This document shows, piece after piece, positions 15,574 through 22,636 of a stretch of DNA of 38,128 bases. Below the pieces are notes generated by a model. It did no database searches and was not told the origin of the DNA. It worked only from the letters and a program-made list of their open reading frames with translations. This DNA is from JAMXLO01 sp036265005 (GTDB lineage: Bacteria > Pseudomonadota > Alphaproteobacteria > Acetobacterales > Acetobacteraceae). The position numbers and the translations under genes were made by a program. The stretch spans positions 1-38,128 of the forward strand of contig DATAPW010000393.1 in assembly GCA_036265005.1 (NCBI GenBank), written 5' to 3'. How positions within the stretch are numbered: the first letter of the stretch is position 1; each line of letters opens with the position of its first letter.

Positions 15574-17964
15574 ATGCCGACCGCTGCTGCGCCGGAGGCC
15601 GCCGGTGAGTCGGTAGGCCCGGATCCGATTGCCGGCGTCGCGGCTCAGGACGCCGAGCGCTACCTGCTGGCGCTGGCCGCCATCAACCTCAGCGTCTACG
15701 ACTGGAACATCGAGACAGACGTCGTGGACCACCCGCCGCTGGGGCGGGAATTCCGCCGGCGGTGGGCCGAGCCGCCATCAACCGGTGCGGCCTGGACGCG
15801 GGTCGTGCATCCCGACGATTTGCCCGGCTATCGTGCTGCACTGCGCGCGCACCTCGAGGGCGAGACGCCGCGCCTGGAGTGCGAGTACCGCTTCCTCGGC
15901 GGGGATGGTACGTGGCGCTGGATCAGGCAATACGGCCTTGCGCTGCGCCACCCGGACGGCCGCGCCTACCGCATGGTCGGTGCGACCACCGACATCACCG
16001 AGAGCACGGTCCGCGATGCCGCATTGCAGGCAGCGCGCGCCGAGACCGAACGCACGCGCGCGCACATGCAGGCACTGCTCGACAACATGCGCGACGGTGT
16101 GGGGTCAGCGGAGGCGGACGGCACCTATCTGACCTCGAACAAGGCGATGTTCGAGAAAGTCGACATTCCGCGCGAGCAGATCATCGCACTCGGCACGATG
16201 CAGAACATCTGGCGCCACCAGTACGAAAATGGCCTGGTGCCGCGGATCGCCGCCACGGCCGATGAACACGTTGCCGCACAGTTCGCACTGTTCCGCCGCG
16301 CCGACGGCAGCCAGCAGGTGCGCCAGCGGCCGGACGGCACCTGGGTCGAGCGCAGCTTCCTGCGCATGCCCGACGACAGCCGGCTGGTGGTGGTGCGCGA
16401 CATCACCGAACTCAAGCAGCGCGAGACCGAGATCGCCCGCGAACGCGATGCGGCCGAGGCGGCGCGCGCTGAGGCGGAGGCGGCAAACCAGGCGAAATCC
16501 ACCTTCCTCGCCACCATGAGCCACGAGATACGCACGCCGATGAATGGCGTGTTGGGCATGCTCGAGGTGCTCGAGCACCAGGGCCTCAGCGACAACCAGC
16601 GTGCGATCGTCGCGACGATGCGGTCATCCGCGTCCGCGCTGCTGCGCATCATCGACGATGTGCTGGACTTCTCCAGGATCGAGGCCGGTCGGCTGGACCT
16701 CGAGGAGACGGCGTTCTCGCTGGCCGAACTGGTCGCCGGCACGGTGCAGGCGTTGCAGCCGCAGGCCACGGCCAAGCAGTTGCGGCTCACCGCGGGCCTG
16801 GCGTCCGGAACGGCGGACGCGTTGATCGGCGACCCGGTGCGCATGCGGCAGATCCTGTTCAACCTGCTGGGCAACGCGCTGAAGTTCACCCAGGCCGGCA
16901 GCGTGCAGGTCCATGGCGCGACCGCCACCCTGGGCGACGGCCGCACCTCGGTGACGCTCACCGTCGAGGACACCGGCATCGGCATCGATGCGGCGGAGCG
17001 CGCACGCTTGTTCCAGCCATTTTCCCAGGCTGACAGTTCGACGACGCGCCGCTTCGGCGGCAGCGGACTGGGGTTGTCCATCGTGCGCCGCCTGGCGCAG
17101 CTGATGGGCGGCGACGTGCAGGTGGAGAGCGAGCCCGGCAAGGGCTCCATATTCTCGGTCACGGTGCGGCTGCGCGCTGCCGCGACCGGTGTTGTGGGGC
17201 CGGTCGCCAGGGTCGCCAACACGCTGCCTGCGTTCAGCGACAACGGCGGCAGCGTGCTCGTGGTGGACGACCACCCGGTGAACCGGCAGGTGTTGGTGGG
17301 CCAGCTTGGCCTGCTTGGCCTGGCCGTCGATACCGCGGTGGATGGCCAGCAGGCGCTGTCGCTCTGGCGCCCTGGGCGCTACGCCGTCGTGCTGGCCGAT
17401 ATCCATATGCCCAGCATGGACGGCTACACCCTGGCAGCCGAGATCCGCGCGCGCGAAACCGCTGCCGGCGCGCCGCGCACGCCGATCGTCGCGGTGACCG
17501 CGAATGCTATGCGAGGCGAGGAGGAACGCTGCCTGGCCGCCGGCATGGACGCCTACCTGGCCAAGCCGGTGGCGATCGCCCGGCTCAGCGCCACACTCGG
17601 CCAGTGGATGGCGCTGACGCCGGTGTCCGATATGCCGGTGGCGGCGATCGACCGTAGCATCCTGCGAACGTGGCTCGGCGACGACGATGCCACGATGCGG
17701 GTGCTGCTGGAGGATTTCCTGGCCGGTGCCCGCGACAACCTGCGCGATATCCAGGCGGCGCTGGCCGCCGCCGACATGGCCGCGGCCGCGGCGGCTGCGC
17801 ACAAGCTGAAGGGTTGCGCGATGTCGGTCGGCGCCCGCCCGCTGGAGCGGGCGGCTGCTGCCCTGGAATCGGCGGCGCGTCCAGGCGATGACGCCGCGTG
17901 CCGGACCATGCTTGCACCGCTCGCGCGCGAACTGGAGCGGGTGGCGGCGGATATCCGGGGATGA
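15574..17964 (+). CDS. Hybrid sensor histidine kinase with PAS, REC and Hpt domains
   Basis: A 796-residue multi-domain kinase without obvious membrane helices, so it is likely cytoplasmic. In order: a PAS fold (about 30-145, ending VGATTDITES), a second PAS-like domain (150-275, ending VVVRDITELKQRE), a coiled linker, HisKA with SHEIRTPMNG (phospho-His317), an HATPase with NLLGNALKF, EDTGIGI and GGSGLGLSIV boxes, a receiver domain (about 560-675) with phospho-Asp609 in LADIHMPSMDG and a conserved KP, and an Hpt domain with His743 in AAHKLKGCAMSVGA. It is a complete phosphorelay in one chain, but no partner response regulator is in the window. An ATG at 15574 is preferred; an earlier ATG at 15523 would add 17 residues. 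Confidence 0.93.
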   Translation: MPTAAAPEAAGESVGPDPIAGVAAQDAERYLLALAAINLSVYDWNIETDVVDHPPLGREFRRRWAEPPSTGAAWTRVVHPDDLPGYRAALRAHLEGETPRLECEYRFLGGDGTWRWIRQYGLALRHPDGRAYRMVGATTDITESTVRDAALQAARAETERTRAHMQALLDNMRDGVGSAEADGTYLTSNKAMFEKVDIPREQIIALGTMQNIWRHQYENGLVPRIAATADEHVAAQFALFRRADGSQQVRQRPDGTWVERSFLRMPDDSRLVVVRDITELKQRETEIARERDAAEAARAEAEAANQAKSTFLATMSHEIRTPMNGVLGMLEVLEHQGLSDNQRAIVATMRSSASALLRIIDDVLDFSRIEAGRLDLEETAFSLAELVAGTVQALQPQATAKQLRLTAGLASGTADALIGDPVRMRQILFNLLGNALKFTQAGSVQVHGATATLGDGRTSVTLTVEDTGIGIDAAERARLFQPFSQADSSTTRRFGGSGLGLSIVRRLAQLMGGDVQVESEPGKGSIFSVTVRLRAAATGVVGPVARVANTLPAFSDNGGSVLVVDDHPVNRQVLVGQLGLLGLAVDTAVDGQQALSLWRPGRYAVVLADIHMPSMDGYTLAAEIRARETAAGAPRTPIVAVTANAMRGEEERCLAAGMDAYLAKPVAIARLSATLGQWMALTPVSDMPVAAIDRSILRTWLGDDDATMRVLLEDFLAGARDNLRDIQAALAAADMAAAAAAAHKLKGCAMSVGARPLERAAAALESAARPGDDAACRTMLAPLARELERVAADIRG

Positions 17965-17990
17965 AGCCACCAGCGACCGCGACCCGATGC

Positions 17991-18014
17991 CGTCATGGCG
18001 GGGCTTGGCCGGCG
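17991..18014. repeat. Possible degenerate family 2 palindromic repeat
   Basis: TCATGGCGGGGCTTGGCCGGC in the 50-base gap between two convergent genes resembles the TCATGGCCGGGCTTGTCCCGG half-element at 36127-36152 (read on the other strand). The resemblance is imperfect, and it may simply be a weak bidirectional terminator. Confidence 0.35.
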
Positions 18015-18485
18015 CTACCCGTCGGCGCGCGGCACCCAGGGGATGCGGGAAAACTCGATGCCTTCTTCGGATAAGGCTTCGGCCTGCTCCGGGCTGGTCT
18101 CGCCGTAGATCCCTCGCTTGTCGCTCTCGCCACGGTGGATCTTGCGGGCCTCCTCGGCAAACTGCGGCCCGACGTAATCGCAGTTCTTTTCCACCTCGGC
18201 GCGCATCCGCTGCAGCATGGCACGCATCTGGTCGGGCAGCGGGCCACCGGCGACGGCCGCGGCCGGCGCGGCAGGCGGTTGCGGCGCTGGCGTAGGGGCA
18301 GGGGCCGGCAGCGCCTTGCGGTTCGTCGCCACGGCCGGCTTCATCAGCGCACGCTCGACCTTGGTGTCGCCGCAATGCGGGCATTCGACCAGCCCGCGCT
18401 TGGCCAGCTTGTCGTAAGCCGTGCTGTCCTTGAACCAGCCATCGAAACCGTGGTCATGGCTGCATCGCAAATCGTAGTGAATCAT
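18015..18485 (-). CDS. DUF1178 family protein
   Basis: A 156-residue protein beginning MIHYDLRCSHDHGFDGWFKD with a zinc-ribbon-like pair CPHCG at 35-39, a Pro/Ala-rich linker (about 58-82), and the C-terminal family block NCDYVGPQFAEEARKIHRGE...IYGE. These match DUF1178, a conserved alpha/betaproteobacterial family of unknown function. It is often encoded close to glutaredoxin and comF genes; here grxC lies 106 bases upstream on the same strand. Confidence 0.92.
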   Translation of the reverse strand: MIHYDLRCSHDHGFDGWFKDSTAYDKLAKRGLVECPHCGDTKVERALMKPAVATNRKALPAPAPTPAPQPPAAPAAAVAGGPLPDQMRAMLQRMRAEVEKNCDYVGPQFAEEARKIHRGESDKRGIYGETSPEQAEALSEEGIEFSRIPWVPRADG

Positions 18486-18591
18486 GCTCCTGCCCTGACG
18501 AACCCAGTCGCTGGCGTATCAGATGGCGAAATCTGGCACTCATGGCAAGGGACTGCCAAGCGGCGCCCGCAACAATGTTGCCGGCCAGCCA

Positions 18592-18852
18592 CTACCGGGC
18601 CCGCAGCAGGGGGTCCAGCTTTCCTGCCCGGTCGAGCGCCATCAGGTCGTCGCATCCGCCGATATGCCGGCCGTCGATGAAGATCTGCGGCACCGTGGTC
18701 CGGCCACCGGCGCGCCGGTTGGATTCCGCACGCTCGGCCGAGCCGTTCGGCGCATCGATCTCACGGAACATCGCGCCCTTTGCGGTCAGCAGGCTGACCG
18801 CGCGCGCGCAGTAGGGGCACCAGGGCTGGGTGTAGATCTCGATCTCAGGCAT
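18592..18852 (-). CDS. grxC: Glutaredoxin 3
   Basis: An 86-residue dithiol glutaredoxin with CPYC at residues 12-15, a TVPQIFIDG cis-proline segment and the GG(C)DDL glutathione-binding end, all typical of GrxC. It reduces disulfides with glutathione in the cytoplasm. An ATG at 18852 is chosen because GAGGAG precedes it at good spacing; the upstream ATG at 18900 would add an unlikely tail. In related genomes comF is commonly the gene just upstream; here about 3 kb of Rieske oxygenase and sulfotransferase genes lies between. Confidence 0.95.
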   Translation of the reverse strand: MPEIEIYTQPWCPYCARAVSLLTAKGAMFREIDAPNGSAERAESNRRAGGRTTVPQIFIDGRHIGGCDDLMALDRAGKLDPLLRAR

Positions 18853-18909
18853 CAGGTTCTCCTCGGCAACAAAAATCGGGCGTGCGGGGCCGCCATGCAA
18901 GGTCCGGCT

Positions 18910-19911
18910 TCAGGCGGCGCCGGCGCGCAATTTCTTCAGTTCGCCAAGGGACTCGCCGCTGTGCGACAGCTCGAATGTGCGCCGGTTGATCCGCACCCGG
19001 ATCACCGAGCGGTCGTTCACGTCGTAATCGGCGAGGTCGAGGAAGAACGCGTGGCAGCCATTGCCCAGTCCCGCCGCCAGCAGGTCGCTGCGGAACTCGC
19101 TCGCCTGGAATGTCGCAACCAGCCTGTCGTCGATCAGCAGGTCCAGCAGGACCGGTTCCAACTGGCCGACATGGCGTGCCCAGCCATACAGCTTGCCGTC
19201 GATCAGGCCTTCCACCAGCCCCTCGAAGGCGTGTTTCGATGTCATCACGTATTGCGCGCGGTTGGGCTGGACGTGTTGCATCAGGCCGGCGCGTTTCTGG
19301 CTATCGAGCGCGATGCCGCAGAACGCCAGGATGCTGTCGATGAACACCTGCGGGAACAGCAATGCCTTCTCGTAGCTCAGCAGCAGATACGGCAACCGCG
19401 AGGCACGCACGAACTGCGCCATCGAATGCATCGCCGCCGTCGTCTCGAAGAATGCCTGGCTGCCGTCGGCCTGCTCCGAGAGCGCATTGCGCACCGCCAC
19501 GGCAACCGGATCGCGGTGAATCACGATCAGATGCGGATTCCTGAAGCGCTCGAACTCATTGTGCTGCAGGAAGTGGTGCAGGTCCGGCATCTTGAAGCCC
19601 CAGACCGGCACTGCGTTGTTCTGGCGCGCGATCAGTGCGTCGAGCCGCGTGAAGTCGCGTGCCCGCAGAATCTGGGTGATCTCGGCGTCTTCGTTGATCG
19701 GCTGGTAAACGTGGTCGCCCAGCCAGATCCCCGCCTCCATGATCAGCGCGGCCACCATGCTGGTGCCGGAGCGCGCCAGGCCGGTGATGATCAGGGTCTT
19801 TTCCGGCGTGGCGCGCCGGCGCCGGCGCGGCGGCGTGGCGCCGACAATGACGCCTTGGTTGAGGATGCTGCCGGGATCGAATTCCTCGCCGCCCGCCGGC
19901 GTTTGCGCCAT
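18910..19911 (-). CDS. Sulfotransferase family protein with extra C-terminal beta domain
   Basis: A 333-residue protein. The core has a PAPS 5'-phosphosulfate loop at 43-51 (TGLARSGTS) and a 3'-phosphate-binding segment at 130-141 (VIHRDPVAVAVR), as in the sulfotransferase superfamily. The last ~85 residues (from about 248: YGWARHVGQLEPV, LLIDDRLVA, SEFRSDLLAAGLGNGCHAFFLDL) resemble an accessory beta domain I associate with glycosyltransferases and surface-polysaccharide proteins. The acceptor is unknown. It starts 11 bases after the Rieske oxygenase beta gene, so the three form one transcription unit, perhaps continuing into grxC. Alternatively it acts on cell-surface glycans and is unrelated to the oxygenase. 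Confidence 0.82.
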   Translation of the reverse strand: MAQTPAGGEEFDPGSILNQGVIVGATPPRRRRRATPEKTLIITGLARSGTSMVAALIMEAGIWLGDHVYQPINEDAEITQILRARDFTRLDALIARQNNAVPVWGFKMPDLHHFLQHNEFERFRNPHLIVIHRDPVAVAVRNALSEQADGSQAFFETTAAMHSMAQFVRASRLPYLLLSYEKALLFPQVFIDSILAFCGIALDSQKRAGLMQHVQPNRAQYVMTSKHAFEGLVEGLIDGKLYGWARHVGQLEPVLLDLLIDDRLVATFQASEFRSDLLAAGLGNGCHAFFLDLADYDVNDRSVIRVRINRRTFELSHSGESLGELKKLRAGAA

Positions 19912-19922
19912 TCGCCGTGCGC

Positions 19923-20444
19923 CTACAATGGGATCGCCAGGAGCGTGTCGATGCGCGAACTGTCGCAGACCACAAGCCGTTCGGCAAAGCGCAGCCGGCC
20001 ATCGGCGTCGGCCCGCACGCGATCGAGATAAATGCCGGCGGCAAACAGATCCATGCGTCCGTCGCGCATCGTGCGCACCACCACGAACGGCGTTTCGGCG
20101 GCGATGTCACCCGCGGTGGCGCCGCGCAGCGCGGGCATGCCGACGATGTGGCGATAGGTCTGCCGTTCGTAGATGTTGGCCTCGCGCAGGGACGAGACGC
20201 GGTCGTGCAACATCGCCCGCGAATCCGCGTAGATCAGGCCGGCCGCATAGCCGCGACGATGGTTGTCCGCCGTGGTGATGCGGTAGCGGCCGTCCTCCAG
20301 GAACAGGCCGGGCCATTCCTCGAGCCGGTCCGCATCGATGCAGCTGGCATACTCGGTGTTCAGCGCAGCGAGGCGGAACAGCCTGCCGGCTTCGCTCGCG
20401 GCATCATCGCTCACGGCATCATCGCTCATGGCATCATCGCTCAT
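19923..20444 (-). CDS. Ring-hydroxylating oxygenase beta subunit (SnoaL-like)
   Basis: A 173-residue small subunit of the aromatic-ring-hydroxylating dioxygenase beta family, with an NTF2/SnoaL-like fold: FRLAALNTEYASCIDADRLE, FLEDGRYRI, RVSSLREANIYERQTYRHIVG, VVVRTMRDGRMDLFAAG. It packs with the alpha subunit in the hexameric oxygenase and has no redox centre. The start is ambiguous because a 15-bp tandem repeat encodes DAMSD units with ATGs at 20444 and 20429; I take 20444, which lies just after the alpha stop (20449-20451). It belongs to the alpha-beta-sulfotransferase operon. Confidence 0.88.
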   Translation of the reverse strand: MSDDAMSDDAVSDDAASEAGRLFRLAALNTEYASCIDADRLEEWPGLFLEDGRYRITTADNHRRGYAAGLIYADSRAMLHDRVSSLREANIYERQTYRHIVGMPALRGATAGDIAAETPFVVVRTMRDGRMDLFAAGIYLDRVRADADGRLRFAERLVVCDSSRIDTLLAIPL

Positions 20445-20445
20445 G
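20401..20445. repeat. Three tandem 15-bp repeats at the oxygenase beta start
   Basis: The unit GCATCATCGCTCATG occurs at 20416 and 20431 and, with one change, at 20401; a partial fourth unit follows. On the minus strand it encodes repeated MSDDA/VSDDA, and each ATG-containing unit offers an in-frame start. It is a simple local expansion that lengthens an acidic N-terminus in steps of five residues. Confidence 0.93.
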
Positions 20446-20448
20446 GCA

Positions 20449-21693
20449 TCACAGTCCCATATGCGCGCGATACGCCTTCCAGAAGCCGCGCACCGAGGCT
20501 TCGGTCGCACGCGTGTCCTGCGTGTCGGCCGCGGCGCCGCCCATCTCGACCACCGACAGTTCGTCCGCGGCCGCGGCGATGCCGCGTTGCACGAAGCCGC
20601 CGACGCAGCCGTCCTCCATCGACACGTAGCCGGCCGGGCCAACCAGATTGCATTGCTTCAGCCGGTGCATGCGCAGCTCCGGCGTGTCGTCCGTGAAGCC
20701 GAGATAAGTCCAGTTGAGGTCGGTCTGGTCGACGCCCCGCGGCACGATCTGCCGCACCGCCAGCGCATTCTGCACCTGCTGCAGCACGAAGGCCGGGAAC
20801 ACCGACAGGATCTGCAGCTGGATGTTGTCGTGGAACTCGTCGTGCATCCGCAGGATGGAGGGATCCGCCAGGCGGAAACTCTCGTTGTCCGCCCGCAGCG
20901 ACTGCGACGTGTAGCTGGTGTCCGGGCCTTGCATCGGCACCAGAGTGGCCGATGCGTGGCCGACCCCGGTATCGCTCACCAGCACGCCGCCGCCCTGGCT
21001 CAGGCGCGTGATGCGGAACGTGGTGAGGAACAGATGCAGCAGGCTGGCGTGGTAGGTGTCGCGCACGTTCTCGAAGTACAGTTTCCAGTTGTTCGGCAGC
21101 GCCTGGGTAAAGCGGCCGATGATCTCGATCTTCTTGTTGCCGAGTACGCGTCGGATGCGGCCGGCGATCTCGCCGCCGATCCAGTTCTCGAAGTCGGGCG
21201 TGTCGTCCGAAAGCGTGCCGAACACCAGGCCGCAGCAGGTGGTGATGCGCAGCTTGCGGGGGCCGTGCTGCGCCATGTCGAAGTCGGACGACATGCCGCC
21301 TTTGCCGTTCACGCCGTGGCGGAACGCGACCGAGCATAGATTGCCGCGCAGGTCATAGCGCCAGGAATGATAGACGCACTGGAAGTCCTTCGCAGTGCCG
21401 CCATCCTCCAGGCAGATCAGTGCGCCGCGATGCGCGCAGCGGTTTTCAAATCCGCAAAGCTCGCCGTCATCGGCTCGCACGACGACGACGGGCATGCTGC
21501 CGATGAACGTGGTGCGGTAGTCACCGACATTCGGCAGATCGACCTCCAGGCAGAGATAGTTCCAGACCGGGCCTTCAAAGATTCGCCGTTGCTCGGTGGC
21601 GAGCACATCCTGCTCGGCGTACACCCAGTACGGCACGCGCGTGAGCCCTGCCGGCCACAAGCGGCTGGACATCCGGTCGGTGACTGCATCCAT
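20449..21693 (-). CDS. Rieske ring-hydroxylating oxygenase alpha subunit
   Basis: A 414-residue catalytic subunit. The Rieske [2Fe-2S] ligands are in CAH (Cys86, His88) and CVYH (Cys106, His109). The mononuclear iron site is in the NVRDTYHASLLHLF segment (His215 and His220, with a conserved Asp212 bridging to the neighbouring Rieske centre). With the adjacent beta subunit it forms a two-component-type oxygenase that adds O2 across an aromatic or related ring. No ferredoxin or reductase gene is in the window, so electrons must come from elsewhere. The substrate is not determinable. The start at 21693 is supported by GGGAGG upstream. It is first in the operon with beta and sulfotransferase. Confidence 0.94.
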   Translation of the reverse strand: MDAVTDRMSSRLWPAGLTRVPYWVYAEQDVLATEQRRIFEGPVWNYLCLEVDLPNVGDYRTTFIGSMPVVVVRADDGELCGFENRCAHRGALICLEDGGTAKDFQCVYHSWRYDLRGNLCSVAFRHGVNGKGGMSSDFDMAQHGPRKLRITTCCGLVFGTLSDDTPDFENWIGGEIAGRIRRVLGNKKIEIIGRFTQALPNNWKLYFENVRDTYHASLLHLFLTTFRITRLSQGGGVLVSDTGVGHASATLVPMQGPDTSYTSQSLRADNESFRLADPSILRMHDEFHDNIQLQILSVFPAFVLQQVQNALAVRQIVPRGVDQTDLNWTYLGFTDDTPELRMHRLKQCNLVGPAGYVSMEDGCVGGFVQRGIAAAADELSVVEMGGAAADTQDTRATEASVRGFWKAYRAHMGL

Positions 21694-21715
21694 CGGAAGC
21701 CTCCCTCATTGTTGG

Positions 21716-21818
21716 CCCCCACCCCGACCCTCCCCCGCCCAGGTGCGGGAGAGGGAGCGGTGCACCGGTTCCCGTGTCCCCTCTCCCGCGCTTGGGCGGA
21801 GGAGGGTCGGGGTGGGGG
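21716..21818. repeat. Dispersed palindromic repeat, family 1, copy 2
   Basis: A 103-base imperfect palindrome with the same 23-base left end as copy 1 (12295-12317), a TGCGGGAGAGGGA inner arm paired with TCCCCTCTCCCGCG, and a right end GGGTCGGGGTGGGGG. It lies between the comF stop and the Rieske alpha start, exactly at one edge of the presumed inserted cassette. Confidence 0.85.
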
Positions 21819-21826
21819 TCGCGCCG

Positions 21827-22636
21827 TCAGTTCAAACGTGGGTCCGGCACGCGCGCCGCGACCAGAACATTGACCGAAGTCGCGCCAGCGGCAAGCAGCA
21901 CCGCGGCGCAGGCATTCGCGGTCGCACCCGAGGTCATCACGTCGTCGATCAGCAGCAGCCGCTTGCCCAGCACGCGGGCCGCGCGGGACGGACGCATGGC
22001 GATCGCTCCCGCCATTTCCACCGCGCGCTCGGCCGCCGACTTCTCGCCCAGCGACGCCGTGGCGCGCCGTCGCAGCAATGCATCGAGCAGCACCGGCCGG
22101 CCGGCGCTGCGGCCGACCGCCTTGGCCAACAGCGCCGCCTGGTTGTAGCGGCGATGGAACAGCCGCGCGCGGTGCAGCGGCACCGGCACCAGCAGGTCAG
22201 CCTCGCGCAGCAATGCAGCACCGGCGCGGGCCATGTGAGGCGCCAGCACGCCGGCGATTTCGGTACGGTCGGCGTGCTTGAACGGCAGGATCAGGCGGCG
22301 TCCCTGCGCGTCGTAGCGCAACGCCGCGCGCGCCTGCTGGAACACCGGCGGCGCGGTCCGGCATCCCGGACACAAGTGGTCGATGCCGCCGAGGCCGGCG
22401 GCGGCGAACGGCACGCCGCAGCGCAGGCAGAATGGCTCGGTGATGAAGCCGGTGCGGCGGAAGCAGGAGGCGCAGAGCAGCCCTGGCGCGTCCACCGGTT
22501 CATCGCAGGCAACGCAGTGCGGCGGCAGCAGCAGGTCCAGCAGGGCGCGCGCGACTTGGCGCGTGCCGTCCGCCAGCGACCGGAAGGCGTCAGTGAGTAG
22601 CGGATGCCTCGCCCACACCGAACGCCACCGTGTCAT
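21827..22636 (-). CDS. comF: ComF family phosphoribosyltransferase-like protein
   Basis: A 269-residue ComF protein. Four CxxC pairs (Cys41/44, 55/58, 70/73, 89/92) make the N-terminal zinc-binding part, followed by a type I PRTase fold with VPVPLHRARLFHRRYNQA and the PRPP-binding LLLIDDVMTSGAT. ComF is needed for DNA uptake in competent bacteria; in alphaproteobacteria its role is not settled. An ATG at 22636 lies inside the 3' end of the rhodanese gene (46-base overlap); a GTG at 22615 is possible. The gene is followed by a family 1 palindromic repeat rather than by grxC. Confidence 0.93.
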   Translation of the reverse strand: MTRWRSVWARHPLLTDAFRSLADGTRQVARALLDLLLPPHCVACDEPVDAPGLLCASCFRRTGFITEPFCLRCGVPFAAAGLGGIDHLCPGCRTAPPVFQQARAALRYDAQGRRLILPFKHADRTEIAGVLAPHMARAGAALLREADLLVPVPLHRARLFHRRYNQAALLAKAVGRSAGRPVLLDALLRRRATASLGEKSAAERAVEMAGAIAMRPSRAARVLGKRLLLIDDVMTSGATANACAAVLLAAGATSVNVLVAARVPDPRLN

